Shown here piece after piece: positions 51,312 to 59,811 of a stretch of DNA of 64,000 nt. Each line of letters opens with the position of its first letter. Position 1 is the stretch's first letter. The notes under the pieces are model-generated. The model searched no databases and was not told where the DNA came from. It worked only from the letters and a program-made list of their open reading frames with translations. The translations under genes were made by a program, and so were the position numbers. Origin of the DNA: Opitutaceae bacterium (GTDB lineage Bacteria; Verrucomicrobiota; Verrucomicrobiia; Opitutales; Opitutaceae); assembly GCA_028284235.1 (NCBI GenBank), contig JANQSC010000076.1:1-64000 (forward strand). The letters run 5' to 3'.

Positions 51312-54300
51312 GTCTAACTGCCGAAAGAGGCGTATCGATCATCGAAGCCAGCGCGGGGACGGGCAAAACCTACACCCTTTGCCGCATCGTCCTGAGACTC
51401 GTCATAGAGAACGCGATCCCCATTGATCGAATACTCGCCATCACGTTTACTCAAGCGGCTACGGAAGAACTCAAATCACGCATACGAGAGCTACTGCAAG
51501 AGTGCGCGCGCCAAATGAGCTCGGACACGATCACCGAACCGGTTTTGCTCGAAGCGCTCGCCAACGGAAACCACACCCTGGCAACGATCCATCGGCGACT
51601 CCGGCACAGCTTGGAAATCTTCGACGACGCCTCGATTTTCACCATCCATGGATTCTGCAAACGTTCGCTCGAATTCATTTCGCTTGAATCCGACATTGGG
51701 CTCGACGCAAATTTAGAGCCCGTCGACGACCAACTGGTCGAACGTCTCAAGAACGAATACATCCGTATTCAAATCCTGGAGCGTTCCGCCTTGCTCAGCG
51801 CCGCATACACTCGATCAAATACTCTCTCAGAGCAACTCGACAACGTCGGGCGCCAATGCGCCGCCCACCCCAGCGCGCTACTCGAACCCAACCAAACCGA
51901 CTCCCAACTCGCGTCCCTCGAGCACGCTTACCAATCCTGTATCCAATCGATTCCCGCGTTTCTCGAAGAAGTCCCCGGCATTCTCAATGCCCTCAAGAAA
52001 AACTCCTCCCTTTTCCGCTTTCTCAATCAACCGGAAAACATCGACAGACTTCAAGCCCTGTCAACCCGCCCGAGCCCCCTTGCGCACGACTTGAACACGC
52101 TGGAAACCCTCCGCAGCGAAAACTGGGGAAAAGCGCTTCTCAAGTCCGAAATCGACCGGCCCAGTCCCGAACTCTGCGCTCGCGCCGACGCCTTTCACGA
52201 CGCGCTCGACACCACACTCCAGACGATCGTCGCTCGCTATCGCGACTGGTTGTTCACCCACCTCCGGTCGGAAAAAGAGCGGCTCAATGTGATCTCGTTC
52301 AACGACCTGCTCCACTCGCTCAACCGCGCTCTGCGCGACGCCGACGGCGACCGGGCCGCTCAAGCCATCGCAGATCAGTACGACGCAGTCCTTCTCGACG
52401 AGTTTCAGGATACCGACCCGGTCCAATTCAACATCGTGCAGCGCCTCTTCAGCGGTGACGACAAGCGTCTCTTCCTCATCGGGGATCCGAAACAGGCGAT
52501 CTACCGGTTTCGCGGCGCGGACATTTTCGCCTACTTCCACGCGACCGATTCCAACGACTACCATCGATTAGCGCTGGAGGAGAACTATCGCTCCACTCCG
52601 ACGCTCGTCGACGCCGTAAATACACTCTTCGAAGCCGCTCCGGACGGGTTTGCGTTTGACCGTATTCAGTTTCACCCGGTGCGAGCCGCCCGACAAAGCC
52701 CGATCCAAGTACCGCTACAAGTCGAGGCGATCGGATTCGATGGCGACTCCACTCTCACAGACGGTGAAGCGACACGACTCCTCGCTCGAGCCGCGAGCCT
52801 GGATCTCGTCGAACGAGTAAATGAGGATCCCGCGTTCGACCTGGGAACCGTCGCGTTTCTCGTTAGCAAAAATCGCGAAGCGGACATCTTCATGGAAAGT
52901 CTCGCTCAATGCGGGATCGACGCGGTTATCAAGGCGGAACGAAGCGTTTTCCAGACCCCCGAAGCAGAGACCCTGCTCCAGCTTCTCAACGCCGTATCCA
53001 ATCCATCGAAACGCAGCGCGGTAAAAGCTCTCTTAATGTCTCCAATCGGCGGATACCGATGGGACGAAATTGTGAGCGAAGATTTTGAATCGAACTCCCA
53101 AAACATCGCAGCGTTCTTGCGCGACTGGAATCGAAACTGGCAATCCACCCATTTCGATTCCGCCTTTCAAACGCTCCTCAGGCTCACTGGAGCCGACCAG
53201 CGATTGATGCGATCGCCCAGCGGCGAGCGACAGTACACCAATCTTCGCCAACTGAGCGAACTGCTTCAGAACGAGTCGCGTCTCGGTTCTTCCACCCCGA
53301 CCCATTTGATCGTCTGGATCACCGAGAAACGGAACGAAAACGTATCCAACGTTGAAGATTGGCAGGTCCGGCTCGCTTCCGATGAAGGCAAGCCGCAAAT
53401 CGTAACCATCCACAAAAGCAAGGGTCTGCAATTCCCAATCGTCATCTGCCCGTTCATGAGCCTACTCCGCCCGAAGCCGAATCCCAAGATCGCGCTCTAC
53501 CACGACCGCGAACGATCCGACAACCTTGTCATCAATTTCGCTCCGCAGGAACAATCAGCGGCATCGATACAAGCCACTCGTGAAGAGTACGCGGAGCAGA
53601 TTCGACTCATCTACGTCGCTTTGACCCGCGCAGTGGACGAGTGCCGTCTCTACCTCAGCCCGGAAAAAAGCAAATCAAAGACAGAACGAAGCCGCTCTTC
53701 TTTTTGCCAGCTAGTACTAGGCGAGGATGCCGCAACGAGCATTGATAACGATTTGGATGCATCGAGCACTCTATTGCAGCGTATTCAAAATTTCGATTCC
53801 TCTCTAATCGAAACTCGCACTCGCTCGGTTAACGATCTTGTCTCCGCGCCCCTCTCGCTCGTAAACCGCCAGCCTGACTCCTTTTCGCCGATCAAGGCCC
53901 TGCCAATCCCCGCGGGAACCGCCCCTCGATTTGAACGCATACTGAGCTTCTCCACCATCAGCCGAATCGCCCGATCCCAGCAGGTTGCGCCCGACGAGCT
54001 CTTTAACGATGAAACTGCGCTCGAACGCGAAACGCTTCCAAATCTTCCCGAAAACTCCACCGAGCCCTCACAATCCGGACCCCACATTTTCTCGCTGCCC
54101 AAAGGAGCGCAAACCGGAAATCTCATTCACGCGATCTTCGAGGAAGCAGACTTTCAAGACACTCGCAATTTGTACGAAACCGTCAGCCAAACCTTCAATC
54201 GACTCCGGTATGGGTACGCTGAATACAAGCCCATACTCTGCGATCATGTTCGCATGATTCTCGAACGGGACCTCGCCGAAGGAATCTCGCTCGGAAAGGT

Positions 54301-54802
54301 CGAACCCGAACAACGCATTCCCGAGCTCGAATTCGCCTATCCTACGGGGCAGGACGCCTTGCGAAAAATGGCGCGCGCATTCGAAGAACACCCGTCTCCC
54401 GGAATCCCGCGATCCTGGGCGAAGTCTCTTCCGCTTCGAGACGCCCACGCAGACCCTTCCTTTCTCCGAGGCTTCGTCGATCTCGTGTTCGAGTTCAGCG
54501 GAAAGCTCTTTATCATCGACTGGAAATCCAATCATTTGGGCGACCGGCCGGCCGACTACAACCCATCCGCCCTCGCCGAGGCAATGGGCCACCACGACTA
54601 CTATCTGCAATACTGTCTCTACAGCGTCGCGCTCTTGCGCTACCTCCGCCTTCGCTACCCAACGGACGATCCCCATGAACGCTTCGGCGGCGTATTCTAC
54701 CTCTTCATACGCGGTATCGAAGACGATGGCTTCAACGGGATTTTTTACGACAAACCCGACAGCGCCCTACTCAACGCGCTCGACCAAGCGCTCGCCCCAT
54801 GA
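51308..54802 (+). CDS. recB: Exodeoxyribonuclease V subunit beta, RecB
   Basis: 1164 residues from ATG at 51308. UvrD-type helicase motifs in order: Walker A EASAGTGKTYTL (14-21), VLLDEFQDTDPVQ, LFLIGDPKQAIYRFRG, LEENYRSTPTLVDAVN, VTIHKSKGLQFPIVI, and RLIYVALTRAVDEC. The C-terminal nuclease domain has HAIFEEADF, then Asp1058 (GFVDLVFEF), Asp1071 and Lys1073 (IIDWKSN), which keep the spacing of the E. coli catalytic Asp-Asp-Lys. RecB is the 3'-5' helicase and only nuclease of the complex that resects double-strand breaks. Overlaps recC and recD by ATGA at each end. Confidence 0.95.
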   Translation: MSLTAERGVSIIEASAGTGKTYTLCRIVLRLVIENAIPIDRILAITFTQAATEELKSRIRELLQECARQMSSDTITEPVLLEALANGNHTLATIHRRLRHSLEIFDDASIFTIHGFCKRSLEFISLESDIGLDANLEPVDDQLVERLKNEYIRIQILERSALLSAAYTRSNTLSEQLDNVGRQCAAHPSALLEPNQTDSQLASLEHAYQSCIQSIPAFLEEVPGILNALKKNSSLFRFLNQPENIDRLQALSTRPSPLAHDLNTLETLRSENWGKALLKSEIDRPSPELCARADAFHDALDTTLQTIVARYRDWLFTHLRSEKERLNVISFNDLLHSLNRALRDADGDRAAQAIADQYDAVLLDEFQDTDPVQFNIVQRLFSGDDKRLFLIGDPKQAIYRFRGADIFAYFHATDSNDYHRLALEENYRSTPTLVDAVNTLFEAAPDGFAFDRIQFHPVRAARQSPIQVPLQVEAIGFDGDSTLTDGEATRLLARAASLDLVERVNEDPAFDLGTVAFLVSKNREADIFMESLAQCGIDAVIKAERSVFQTPEAETLLQLLNAVSNPSKRSAVKALLMSPIGGYRWDEIVSEDFESNSQNIAAFLRDWNRNWQSTHFDSAFQTLLRLTGADQRLMRSPSGERQYTNLRQLSELLQNESRLGSSTPTHLIVWITEKRNENVSNVEDWQVRLASDEGKPQIVTIHKSKGLQFPIVICPFMSLLRPKPNPKIALYHDRERSDNLVINFAPQEQSAASIQATREEYAEQIRLIYVALTRAVDECRLYLSPEKSKSKTERSRSSFCQLVLGEDAATSIDNDLDASSTLLQRIQNFDSSLIETRTRSVNDLVSAPLSLVNRQPDSFSPIKALPIPAGTAPRFERILSFSTISRIARSQQVAPDELFNDETALERETLPNLPENSTEPSQSGPHIFSLPKGAQTGNLIHAIFEEADFQDTRNLYETVSQTFNRLRYGYAEYKPILCDHVRMILERDLAEGISLGKVEPEQRIPELEFAYPTGQDALRKMARAFEEHPSPGIPRSWAKSLPLRDAHADPSFLRGFVDLVFEFSGKLFIIDWKSNHLGDRPADYNPSALAEAMGHHDYYLQYCLYSVALLRYLRLRYPTDDPHERFGGVFYLFIRGIEDDGFNGIFYDKPDSALLNALDQALAP

Positions 54803-56544
54803 CCGGCAATATCGACAATAACTCTATCGATCGCCTTCTTCGCGTGGAACCATTCACCGCTGCGGACCGGACGTTCGTCAGTTTTTTGCAGGACACCTAT
54901 CAAGAAGCGGATCCGCGCACTCTGCTCGCCGCAGCGCTTTGTCTCGTGTCAACTCGAAACGGTCACTCCTTCCTGGACGTCTCCCAGCCAGAGCAATTTG
55001 AGAACGCGCTACCGGAAGAGATTCAAGACGATTGGCCGTCACCTGAAGAATGGGACCGTCTTTTCGAGTCTAGCCCCTCGGTTGGCGAACCCGAGGACGC
55101 GCTCCCGCTTGTATACACGAAACCCGAAGCGCTGTATTTAAACAAATACTACTTCTACGAACACGCGCTCTCTCGAGCAATTTTCGATCGCGTCGACCGA
55201 GACGCGAAACCGAAACAACCGAGCGAAGACGACCTCACGAGCGATCTCCAGTTGCGGGCGGTGTCCGCCGCCCTTTCAAACACGCTCTTTCTAATATCCG
55301 GGGGACCGGGCACCGGGAAAACGACGACTGTATTGAAATACCTGCACTCGATCCTCGCCAATGCCGATGAAAACGCCTCCCCGCGTATCGCCGCCGCAGC
55401 TCCGACCGGGAAAGCCGCGGCCCGCTTGGCGGAATCAATCCAATCGGGAATCAACCGGCTCGATATCGACGAATCGCTAGTCGCTCAGCTTCGCGCTGTT
55501 CCTTGCATGACGATTCATCGCCTGCTGGGAGGGATCCCGCATCGGGCCCGCTTCAAACGACACCGCTCCAACCCGCTCGAACACGACGTCATCGTGGTCG
55601 ACGAATGCTCCATGATCGACTTGCCATTGATGCAAAAACTCGTCGAAGCGATTCGCGACGACGCGTCTCTCGTTCTTCTGGGAGACCATCACCAACTCTC
55701 GTCGGTTGAAGTGGGTTCCGTCTTTGGCGACCTGAACCAAGCCGCCAACGATCCAGAAAGTCCGCTCTACGGTCACTCTACCACGCTGGAAAAAACCTAC
55801 CGCTTCTCTGGCGACAGCTCGATTTTCCGTCTGTGCCAAGCCTGTAAAGCGGGGGACAGCCTGTCCTTTCTGTCGCTATTGGAAAACAGCTACGAGGACT
55901 TCGATTTTCACGCTCTCGATCCCCAAGGAAAAACGAATCTCGAGCCGATCCTCGCGCAAATCGAAGCGGCCCATCAAGCGCGAACCGAATCCGGCACGCT
56001 CCAATCGGCCTACCGGGCACTCGGACGATTCATCGCCCTGACCCCGTTCAACAAAGGGCCCTTCGGAGCGCGGGCCATCAGCCACACCGTGGACCAACGC
56101 ATCCGTAAACGTATGAGTTCGGTCGATACTGAATTCCACGCAGGAATGCCCATAATCGTATTGGAAAACAACTACGACTTGGAGCTATTCAATGGAGATA
56201 TTGGAATCGTCTGGCCTGACGAGGAGTCCGGCCGCCTATTCGCCTGGTTTGGCGACAGCGAAAACGAATTGAAACGCGTCCATCTCGATTGGCTCCCCAA
56301 ACACGATCTCGCCTACTGCCTGACGATCCACAAGAGCCAAGGATCGGAATTCGATCATGTCGCCGGGATCTTTCCTCCTGAAGATACCGAGTTCATATCC
56401 CGCGAACTTGTCTACACGTGCTGCAGCCGGGCCCGACAGCGATTCTCCTTATTCGGCAACAAAGACGCGCTCGCCTCCGCGATTCAACGGACCGTCAAAC
56501 GAGCGACTCGACTCGAGAACCAAATCAAAGCGGCCACCGAATGA
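54799..56544 (+). CDS. recD: Exodeoxyribonuclease V subunit alpha, RecD
   Basis: 581 residues. SF1B helicase motifs: Walker A GGPGTGKTTT (168-175), AAAPTGKAAARLAESI, TIHRLLGGIPH, VIVVDECSMIDLPLM, VLLGDHHQLSSVEVGSVFGDL, and motif VI TIHKSQGSEFDHV with LVYTCCSRAR near the C-terminus. RecD is the 5'-3' helicase of RecBCD and keeps its nuclease active before Chi. Its ATG overlaps the recB stop by four bases and its stop overlaps the next gene in the same way, so the three subunits and the kinase-like gene are translationally coupled. Confidence 0.95.
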   Translation: MTGNIDNNSIDRLLRVEPFTAADRTFVSFLQDTYQEADPRTLLAAALCLVSTRNGHSFLDVSQPEQFENALPEEIQDDWPSPEEWDRLFESSPSVGEPEDALPLVYTKPEALYLNKYYFYEHALSRAIFDRVDRDAKPKQPSEDDLTSDLQLRAVSAALSNTLFLISGGPGTGKTTTVLKYLHSILANADENASPRIAAAAPTGKAAARLAESIQSGINRLDIDESLVAQLRAVPCMTIHRLLGGIPHRARFKRHRSNPLEHDVIVVDECSMIDLPLMQKLVEAIRDDASLVLLGDHHQLSSVEVGSVFGDLNQAANDPESPLYGHSTTLEKTYRFSGDSSIFRLCQACKAGDSLSFLSLLENSYEDFDFHALDPQGKTNLEPILAQIEAAHQARTESGTLQSAYRALGRFIALTPFNKGPFGARAISHTVDQRIRKRMSSVDTEFHAGMPIIVLENNYDLELFNGDIGIVWPDEESGRLFAWFGDSENELKRVHLDWLPKHDLAYCLTIHKSQGSEFDHVAGIFPPEDTEFISRELVYTCCSRARQRFSLFGNKDALASAIQRTVKRATRLENQIKAATE

Positions 56545-57215
56545 ACCCGGCAATCACTGAATCAATCGAAGCTGCGGTGAACGCCTTCAACCGCCCTCAT
56601 CCTCTGAGAATCGGCATCGACGGAATGAGCGCTTCGGGAAAGACCCGTTTCGCCGATCGCCTCGCCCAGTCCCTCCAACGCCCGGATCGCCCGGTAATCC
56701 GAACTTCCATCGACGGCTTCCACAACCCGCCCGAAATCCGCCACCGCCGCGGCGGGAATTGCCCGGTGGGCTACGTGGAGGATTCCTTCGACAAACCCGC
56801 CGTGATCAAAGAGCTGCTCGGCCCTCTCGGGCCCAAAGGAAATCTCAAATACAAACTTTCCCAATTCGATTTCGTATCCAATCAACAAACACAGGCAAGC
56901 ACCCAAACCGCATCCCCAAACGCCTTGCTCATATTCGATGGGGTACTGCTCTTTTGCGACCAACTTGCCTCCCACTTCGATCTGAGGATTTTTATTGCAA
57001 CCGACGAGTCCGTCTCGCTCGAACGCGGTGTCGCCCGCGATCACAAGCGACTCGGCGGCAGCGATGCGGCCAGCCGAAAGTACACCAGCCGCTACCTGCC
57101 CGGCCAGCGCGAATACCAGAAGCGCAACTGCCCTCAGGACAGTGCCCACTTGGTCGTCGACAACAACGATTTCCTCAACCCGAAAATCGTCGTCAATCGA
57201 CTCTCCGAAGTTTAG
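56541..57215 (+). CDS. Uridine-kinase-like P-loop kinase
   Basis: 224 residues from ATG at 56541. P-loop GMSASGKT (28-35), then SIDGFHNPPEIRHRRGGNCPVGYVEDSFD, a block shared with uridine kinase/phosphoribulokinase-like proteins, and LLIFDGVLLFCDQLASHFDLRIFIATDESVSLERGVARDHKR with the lid region, then the downstream LPGQREYQKRNCPQDSAHLVVDNND. The family phosphorylates uridine or cytidine or related small molecules; the exact substrate is not clear. Start overlaps the recD stop by ATGA, so it is expressed with RecBCD. Nucleotide salvage during repair is a possible but unproven link. Confidence 0.85.
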   Translation: MNPAITESIEAAVNAFNRPHPLRIGIDGMSASGKTRFADRLAQSLQRPDRPVIRTSIDGFHNPPEIRHRRGGNCPVGYVEDSFDKPAVIKELLGPLGPKGNLKYKLSQFDFVSNQQTQASTQTASPNALLIFDGVLLFCDQLASHFDLRIFIATDESVSLERGVARDHKRLGGSDAASRKYTSRYLPGQREYQKRNCPQDSAHLVVDNNDFLNPKIVVNRLSEV

Positions 57216-57223
57216 ACGCGCTC

Positions 57224-57505
57224 TTAGTCCTCTCGGCTAGTGACCTCGAGCAGGTGGTATCCAAATTGCGTCTTCACCGGTCCTTGAACCACTCCAATCG
57301 GAGCGGAAAAAACGACTTCGTCGAATTCCTTCACCATCATTCCCGGCCCGAATTCACCCAAGTCGCCGCCTGACTTTCCCGACGGGCATTGCGAGTGTTG
57401 GCTCGCCAGATCCGCGAAGGCGACTCCGCCGTCAATCTGAGATTTGAGCGCTTCGCACTCGGTTTCCGTTGCCACGAGAATGTGGCGTGCTGTTGCTTTT
57501 GCCAT
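57224..57505 (-). CDS. Parvulin-type peptidyl-prolyl isomerase (single domain)
   Basis: 93 residues from ATG at 57505 (MAKATARHILVATE), preceded by GGAG about eleven bases upstream. The whole chain is one PpiC/parvulin domain: RHILVATETECEALKSQI, DLASQHSQCPSGKSGGDLGEFGPGMMVKEFDEVVF and VKTQFGYHLLEV. It catalyses cis-trans isomerisation at proline and has no signal peptide, so it is probably cytoplasmic. An in-frame extension to 57658 would add residues unlike parvulins. It is convergent with the kinase-like gene. Confidence 0.92.
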   Translation of the reverse strand: MAKATARHILVATETECEALKSQIDGGVAFADLASQHSQCPSGKSGGDLGEFGPGMMVKEFDEVVFSAPIGVVQGPVKTQFGYHLLEVTSRED

Positions 57506-57712
57506 AGTAAGTTGTTCTCCAAATCTGGTTCCCGGCGAACCTCTCGCGTTCGCGCTCAAAGGTAAAGCGGAAAACAGGGAAAATACGGATTCAAACAATC
57601 GATACCCGTTAGCGAGTATACCGGTGTTGCCTTTCTTCAGATCCGCTTCATTTTTCAAGCACGGTTCGAACGCTCGTTTCGAAACCGAGACGATCTCAAC
57701 TCACACTCCAAT

Positions 57713-58681
57713 ATGAACTCTCGAAGACGATTCCTCACCCTCTCCGCTCTCGGATCCGCAACCGGCTTCAGCGCCCTCTCCGCTTTTGGTCAAAAAAAGC
57801 CCGTCGACGGACCGGTAATCCTATCCACCTGGAACATGGGCCTGCGGGCCAACGATCGCGCCTACGAAGTCCTCCAGTCCGGCGGCAGCGTTCTCGATTG
57901 CGTCGAGAAAGGAGTCAACATCATCGAGAGCGACCCCAACGTCGGCACCGTCGGCATCGGCGGCTTCCCCGACATCGACGGCAACGTCACGCTCGACGCC
58001 TGCATCATGGACCAGAATCAAAGCTGCGGCTCGGTCGCCTTCCTCCAGCATATCGTGAATCCCGTATCCGTTGCCCGAAAGGTGATGGAAAACACGAAAC
58101 ACGTAATGCTCGTGGGTGAAGGCGCCCTCAAATTCGCTCTCGAACAAGGATTCAAACGGGAGATGCTCCTGACCGAAAAGCGACTGGCCGCCTGGAAGAA
58201 TCGGAAGAAAGAGCTCGACGGCCAAATCCCCGAAATCAACGTCGAAAACCACGACACCATCGGCATGGTCGCCCGCGACGCCGACGGCAATCTCTCCGGT
58301 TGCTGCACCACCAGCGGGGCCGGAATGAAACTCCACGGTCGCGTCGGCGATTCTCCCATCATCGGAGCCGGCCTGTACGTCGACAACGACGTCGGAGCCG
58401 CCACTGCCACTGGATGGGGCGAAGCGGTCATCGAAAACGCCGGCAGCGCCATGGTAGTTGAATTAATGAGACACGGACGCTCGCCTCAGGAAGCGTGCGA
58501 GGAAATCGTGAAGCGCATCGCCAACAAATTCGAGCGATGGAAGGACATCCAAGTCGGGTTCATCGCCCTGAACAAAGCCGGTGAAACCGGCGGCTTCGCC
58601 ATTCAAGAAGGGTTTACCTACGCCCGCCATTCCGGCGGTCAGAACGAAGCGATCAAATCGAAAAGCCTGCTCCGGAAGTAG
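57713..58681 (+). CDS. Tat-exported N4-(beta-N-acetylglucosaminyl)-L-asparaginase family protein
   Basis: 322 residues with a twin-arginine signal (SRRRFLTLSALGSATGFSAL). It belongs to the Ntn-hydrolase asparaginase-2 family: ILSTWNMGLRAND, LDCVEKGVNIIESDPNVGTVGIGGFP, and the self-cleavage site ENHDTIGMVARD with Thr182 as the nucleophile of the beta chain, then GCCTTSGAGMKLHGRVGDSPIIGAGLYVDND. The family cleaves the GlcNAc-Asn link of glycoproteins. Self-cleavage before Thr182 is expected by family rule. It probably recycles glycopeptide in the periplasm. It is convergent with the esterase gene. Confidence 0.93.
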   Translation: MNSRRRFLTLSALGSATGFSALSAFGQKKPVDGPVILSTWNMGLRANDRAYEVLQSGGSVLDCVEKGVNIIESDPNVGTVGIGGFPDIDGNVTLDACIMDQNQSCGSVAFLQHIVNPVSVARKVMENTKHVMLVGEGALKFALEQGFKREMLLTEKRLAAWKNRKKELDGQIPEINVENHDTIGMVARDADGNLSGCCTTSGAGMKLHGRVGDSPIIGAGLYVDNDVGAATATGWGEAVIENAGSAMVVELMRHGRSPQEACEEIVKRIANKFERWKDIQVGFIALNKAGETGGFAIQEGFTYARHSGGQNEAIKSKSLLRK

Positions 58682-58728
58682 AGCGTTCTCAGGGGACTGT
58701 CTGAGAATTCCAGATTTCCGATTTCTAT

Positions 58729-58809
58729 CGTAGGGCCTTCGCTTGCGAAGCGCCGCGTATGTTGAATTTTTAATTGCATCCGCGGCATGGCGCAAGCGCC
58801 AGCCCTACG
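58729..58809. repeat. REP/BIME-like 81-bp palindromic element, copy B
   Basis: 81 bp with outer ends CGTAGGGC and GCCCTACG. Left hairpin CTTCGC-TT-GCGAAG, right hairpin TGGCGC-AA-GCGCCA, then GCCGCG toward the centre on each side. Compared with copies A and C the left stem has different bases on both sides, so pairing is kept. It lies between convergent genes. Confidence 0.78.
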
Positions 58810-58833
58810 TTTTCGGTCTAAACCACAGCCTCC

Positions 58834-59709
58834 TCACCGAACACCCATCAAAAACTGGTGCATCAGCTCCATCCGCTCGTCATCGTAAAACGGAGCGCCG
58901 CCGTGCTTGCCTCCATAGAGCGGGACAAACGTCACATCCAAGCCGAGCGATTCGTAGCGCCCCAGCAACTCGATCGACTGATTAATCGGCATTTGCGGAT
59001 CCTGGTCCCCGTGAATCATCAATAGCGGCGGATCGTCCCGATCGACGTTAAAAACTGGACTCGCCAAACGCGCGACCTCCGACACCTCGTCCGGATGCCC
59101 GCCAATAAACAGCTCCAACGCCGGTACTCGTACGCTCAACCCGTGCGGAGTGGATTGATCGAGAATCGTCGTCAGGTTGCTCGCTCCATAGAGAGAGATA
59201 ATCCCCTGAATTCCCGAAGACGCATGGCGGTTGCCGCCTACGTCCCCTTCGAGTTTATCGTGTCCATTGGTCACGCCCGCCAGCGCCGCCAAATGCCCGC
59301 CCGCGGACGAGCCGACGATGAAAACGCGTTCCGCTTTCAAACCCAGTCGACCTTCATGCGTCCGCAAATAGCGAATGGCCGCCTTGATGTCGTGGATCTG
59401 GGCGGGAAAACGAGCCGTCCCGCTCAACCGGTAATCCACGCTCGCGAGGGCCCAACCCCGTTTCACCAGGTCGAGAATGGGAACATTTTCTCTCGAACCG
59501 CGTCGCCACGCGCCACCATGTATCCAAACAATCAATCCGTCGCGCATCGTGTTTTTGGGAGTGTATAAATCCAAGGCGAGCGCCTGATCGCCGATCGTCG
59601 CGAAGGTAATGTCTTTCTCCACATTCCAGTCGTCGGCGATGCAGCTCACGGTCGCGACAAAGATCGCCCCTACCACAGAAACCCCTAGTTTCAGGCACCT
59701 TTTATTCAT
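58834..59709 (-). CDS. Exported alpha/beta-hydrolase (BD-FAE/esterase type)
   Basis: 291 residues from ATG at 59709 (MNKRCLKLGVSVVGAIF, signal peptide). A second ATG five codons upstream (59724) is equally possible and has a weak GAAGA site. The oxyanion motif HGGAWRRGS, nucleophile elbow GSSAGGHLAAL, acid loop LMIHGDQDPQMPINQS and histidine in YGGKHGGAPF mark a hormone-sensitive-lipase/acetyl-xylan-esterase-like hydrolase. It probably removes acyl groups from glycans or small esters in the periplasm. Downstream is REP copy B, upstream REP copy C. Confidence 0.88.
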   Translation of the reverse strand: MNKRCLKLGVSVVGAIFVATVSCIADDWNVEKDITFATIGDQALALDLYTPKNTMRDGLIVWIHGGAWRRGSRENVPILDLVKRGWALASVDYRLSGTARFPAQIHDIKAAIRYLRTHEGRLGLKAERVFIVGSSAGGHLAALAGVTNGHDKLEGDVGGNRHASSGIQGIISLYGASNLTTILDQSTPHGLSVRVPALELFIGGHPDEVSEVARLASPVFNVDRDDPPLLMIHGDQDPQMPINQSIELLGRYESLGLDVTFVPLYGGKHGGAPFYDDERMELMHQFLMGVR

Positions 59710-59730
59710 TTGTTTGCAGATCATTCTTCA

Positions 59731-59811
59731 TGTAGGGCCAGCGCTTGCGCTGCGCCGCGTAGATCGGGTACGCTATTGCATTCGCGGCATGGCGCAAGCG
59801 CCAGCCCTACA
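59731..59811. repeat. REP/BIME-like 81-bp palindromic element, copy C
   Basis: 81 bp with outer ends TGTAGGGC and GCCCTACA. Left hairpin CAGCGC-TT-GCGCTG, right hairpin TGGCGC-AA-GCGCCA. It lies between the esterase start and the end of the LpxC-like gene, on whose last codons it overlaps by about five bases (gene stop at 59807). Confidence 0.78.

Noticed and set aside
9635-59811. 81-bp elements as integron attC sites
   Set aside because: attC-like core sites and an integron integrase are absent, and the feet GTAG fit REP elements better.
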